This document shows positions 5,127-5,558 of a stretch of DNA of 5,558 bases, one piece after another. Source of the DNA: an uncultured Lachnospiraceae bacterium (GTDB taxonomy: Bacteria; Bacillota; Clostridia; Lachnospirales; Lachnospiraceae). Made by a program: the position numbers and the translations under genes. A model generated the notes under the pieces. That model did no database searches and had not been told where the DNA came from. It worked only from the letters and a program-made list of their open reading frames with translations. Position 1 is the first letter of the stretch; the number at the start of each line of letters is the position of its first letter. Location: positions 1-5,558 of the forward strand of contig CAJTQI010000024.1 of the NCBI GenBank assembly GCA_910578645.1, in the 5' to 3' direction.

Positions 5127-5255
5127 ACACAGCTCGCCCCAAACGGAGCCTCCATAACTGGGAATATCCCGCAGCAGCAGTTCCGTGGCGGGGGACGGCA
5201 CCGGCAGGATGCCATGGGCACATCGTATCTGTCCGCTTCCCACATGGAGGCCGCT
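5127..5255 (-). pseudogene. larC: Internal fragment of larC (DUF111)
   Basis: Forty-three codons encode a segment strongly resembling the conserved middle of LarC, which inserts nickel into the pincer cofactor of lactate racemase-type enzymes. Recognisable blocks: LHVGSGQIRCAHGILPVP, then SPATELLLRDIPSYGG and GELC. Intact LarC continues after GELC with a TPTGAALL-type segment; here it changes to RTDFADIQIKK, so homology ends at about 5127. On the other side it starts abruptly at Ser-Gly-Leu-His, joined to IS-derived sequence at about 5255. With both ends missing from a protein of about 400 residues it is non-functional. Its base composition is visibly more GC-rich than the cargo genes. Confidence 0.82.
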
Positions 5256-5297
5256 GAAAAACATTCTATTTTTTTGATATTAAATTATTGATGTACG

Positions 5298-5336
5298 AAA
5301 AAATCCACCCGTTTTGAATGGACGGATGGATTTTTT
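5298..5336 (-). terminator. Terminator of the IS1182-family transposase
   Basis: A6-TCCACCCG (5298-5311) pairs with 5323-5336 over 14 bp around an 11-nt loop. On the minus strand all pairs form with one G-U, and six T follow within the stem tail, so it should stop transposase transcripts. Plus-strand transcripts have one C/A mismatch but also end in T8, so it may also block reading into the IS from outside. Confidence 0.75.
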
Positions 5337-5380
5337 TTGATTCAGATAAAGATTTCCTTTATTTCAAGAGATATAGTCTC

Positions 5381-5558
5381 TTATTTTTCATTTATCAGCT
5401 TAATGATCCGCTTAAGGTTTACTGCAAATATAGCCATTGCCCCCTGCATTTCCATGTTAATGAGGCCTGATGATGACGCCGTATCATAACCATGCCTGTG
5501 CTTTAACTCACTGTTTTTTGCTTCTATCTTATAACGCTCCTTCATTTTTTCTTTGAAG
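5381..5558 (-). CDS. IS1182-family transposase, C-terminal part
   Basis: The last 58 codons of a DDE transposase; the start lies beyond the right edge. It reads ERYKIEAKNSELKHRHGYD, then ASSSGLINMEMQGAMA, and ends with a basic FAVNLKRIIKLINEK. These blocks are typical of the C-terminus of IS1182-family transposases: the ERYKIEAKN segment belongs to the last part of the catalytic domain and probably carries the final acidic residue, followed by the conserved MQGAMAIFxxNLKRI helix. The fragment shows no frameshift. It is read in the same direction as the larC and tnpV remnants, and it is followed by the terminator at 5298-5336. Confidence 0.88.
   Translation of the reverse strand, partial: FKEKMKERYKIEAKNSELKHRHGYDTASSSGLINMEMQGAMAIFAVNLKRIIKLINEK

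Larger units (their letters stand above)
5256..5558 (-). mobile_element. 3' end of an IS1182-family insertion sequence
   Basis: This contains the transposase C-terminus and the downstream terminator, and it abuts the larC fragment. The left boundary is inferred only from where larC similarity starts; terminal inverted repeats and target duplication cannot be checked because the other end is outside the window. The 5339-5380 stretch contains only a small 6-bp hairpin (5366-5371 with 5377-5382) at the stop codon. Confidence 0.6.

Noticed and set aside
5027..5291. Plus-strand frames of 76 and 83 codons over the larC fragment
   Set aside because: Shadows of the larC/tnpV remnants on the opposite strand.
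1..5558. CRISPR array, tRNA or rRNA genes
   Set aside because: No regularly spaced identical repeats and no tRNA cloverleaf or rRNA sequence seen on either strand.

Overview
The window looks like part of a chromosome-borne integrative/conjugative element and its ruined flank in a gut-type Firmicute (Clostridia, probably Lachnospiraceae-like). The reasons are AT-rich genes with strong GGAGG ribosome sites, a small sigma-70-like factor of the kind found in Tn916/CTn-type elements, two TnpV-type reading frames (the Tn4451 accessory family), an IS1182-family transposase end, and a clostridial-type larC scrap. The assignment is by family recognition only; no search was run.

Layout. (1) 1-601 holds no convincing protein gene. 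It has a good minus-strand promoter (449-478) and, downstream of it, an unusual density of perfect stem-loops, including a plausible H-type pseudoknot (317-358) and four hairpins in a row (11-114). I read it as a candidate structured RNA, a long structured leader, or an oriT/single-strand-origin-type DNA region. (2) 602-1027 (-) is the element-type sigma factor. Its long upstream region (1028-1400) carries a Shine-Dalgarno-overlapping hairpin, a TATAAT box with GTTGCATG repeats, and an intrinsic terminator. (3) 1614-2939 (-) is a complete MATE efflux transporter. It is divergent from (4) 3096-4499 (+), a MocR/GntR-type regulator (winged helix fused to a PLP aminotransferase-like domain) that starts at TTG. 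The 156-bp gap between them contains two back-to-back, interleaved near-consensus promoters and five related 10-bp half-sites. (5) 4552-4923 (-) is an intact TnpV-like gene, convergent with the regulator across a hairpin. (6) 5009-5255 is wreckage: a 21-codon head of a second tnpV, then a 43-codon internal scrap of larC. (7) 5256-5558 is the 3' end of an IS1182-family element, with the last 58 codons of its transposase and a terminator.

How the parts fit. The MATE pump and MocR regulator look like a self-contained cargo cassette: the regulator would sense an amino-type metabolite or drug through its PLP pocket and switch the pump and itself from the shared promoter region. The sigma factor and the structured region to its left are element backbone. 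The right side records repeated insertion and deletion: a housekeeping-type gene (larC) was cut on one side by sequence joined to tnpV and on the other by an IS. The clearest new-biology candidates are the structured minus-strand region at 1-478 and the half-site architecture of the MATE/MocR switch.
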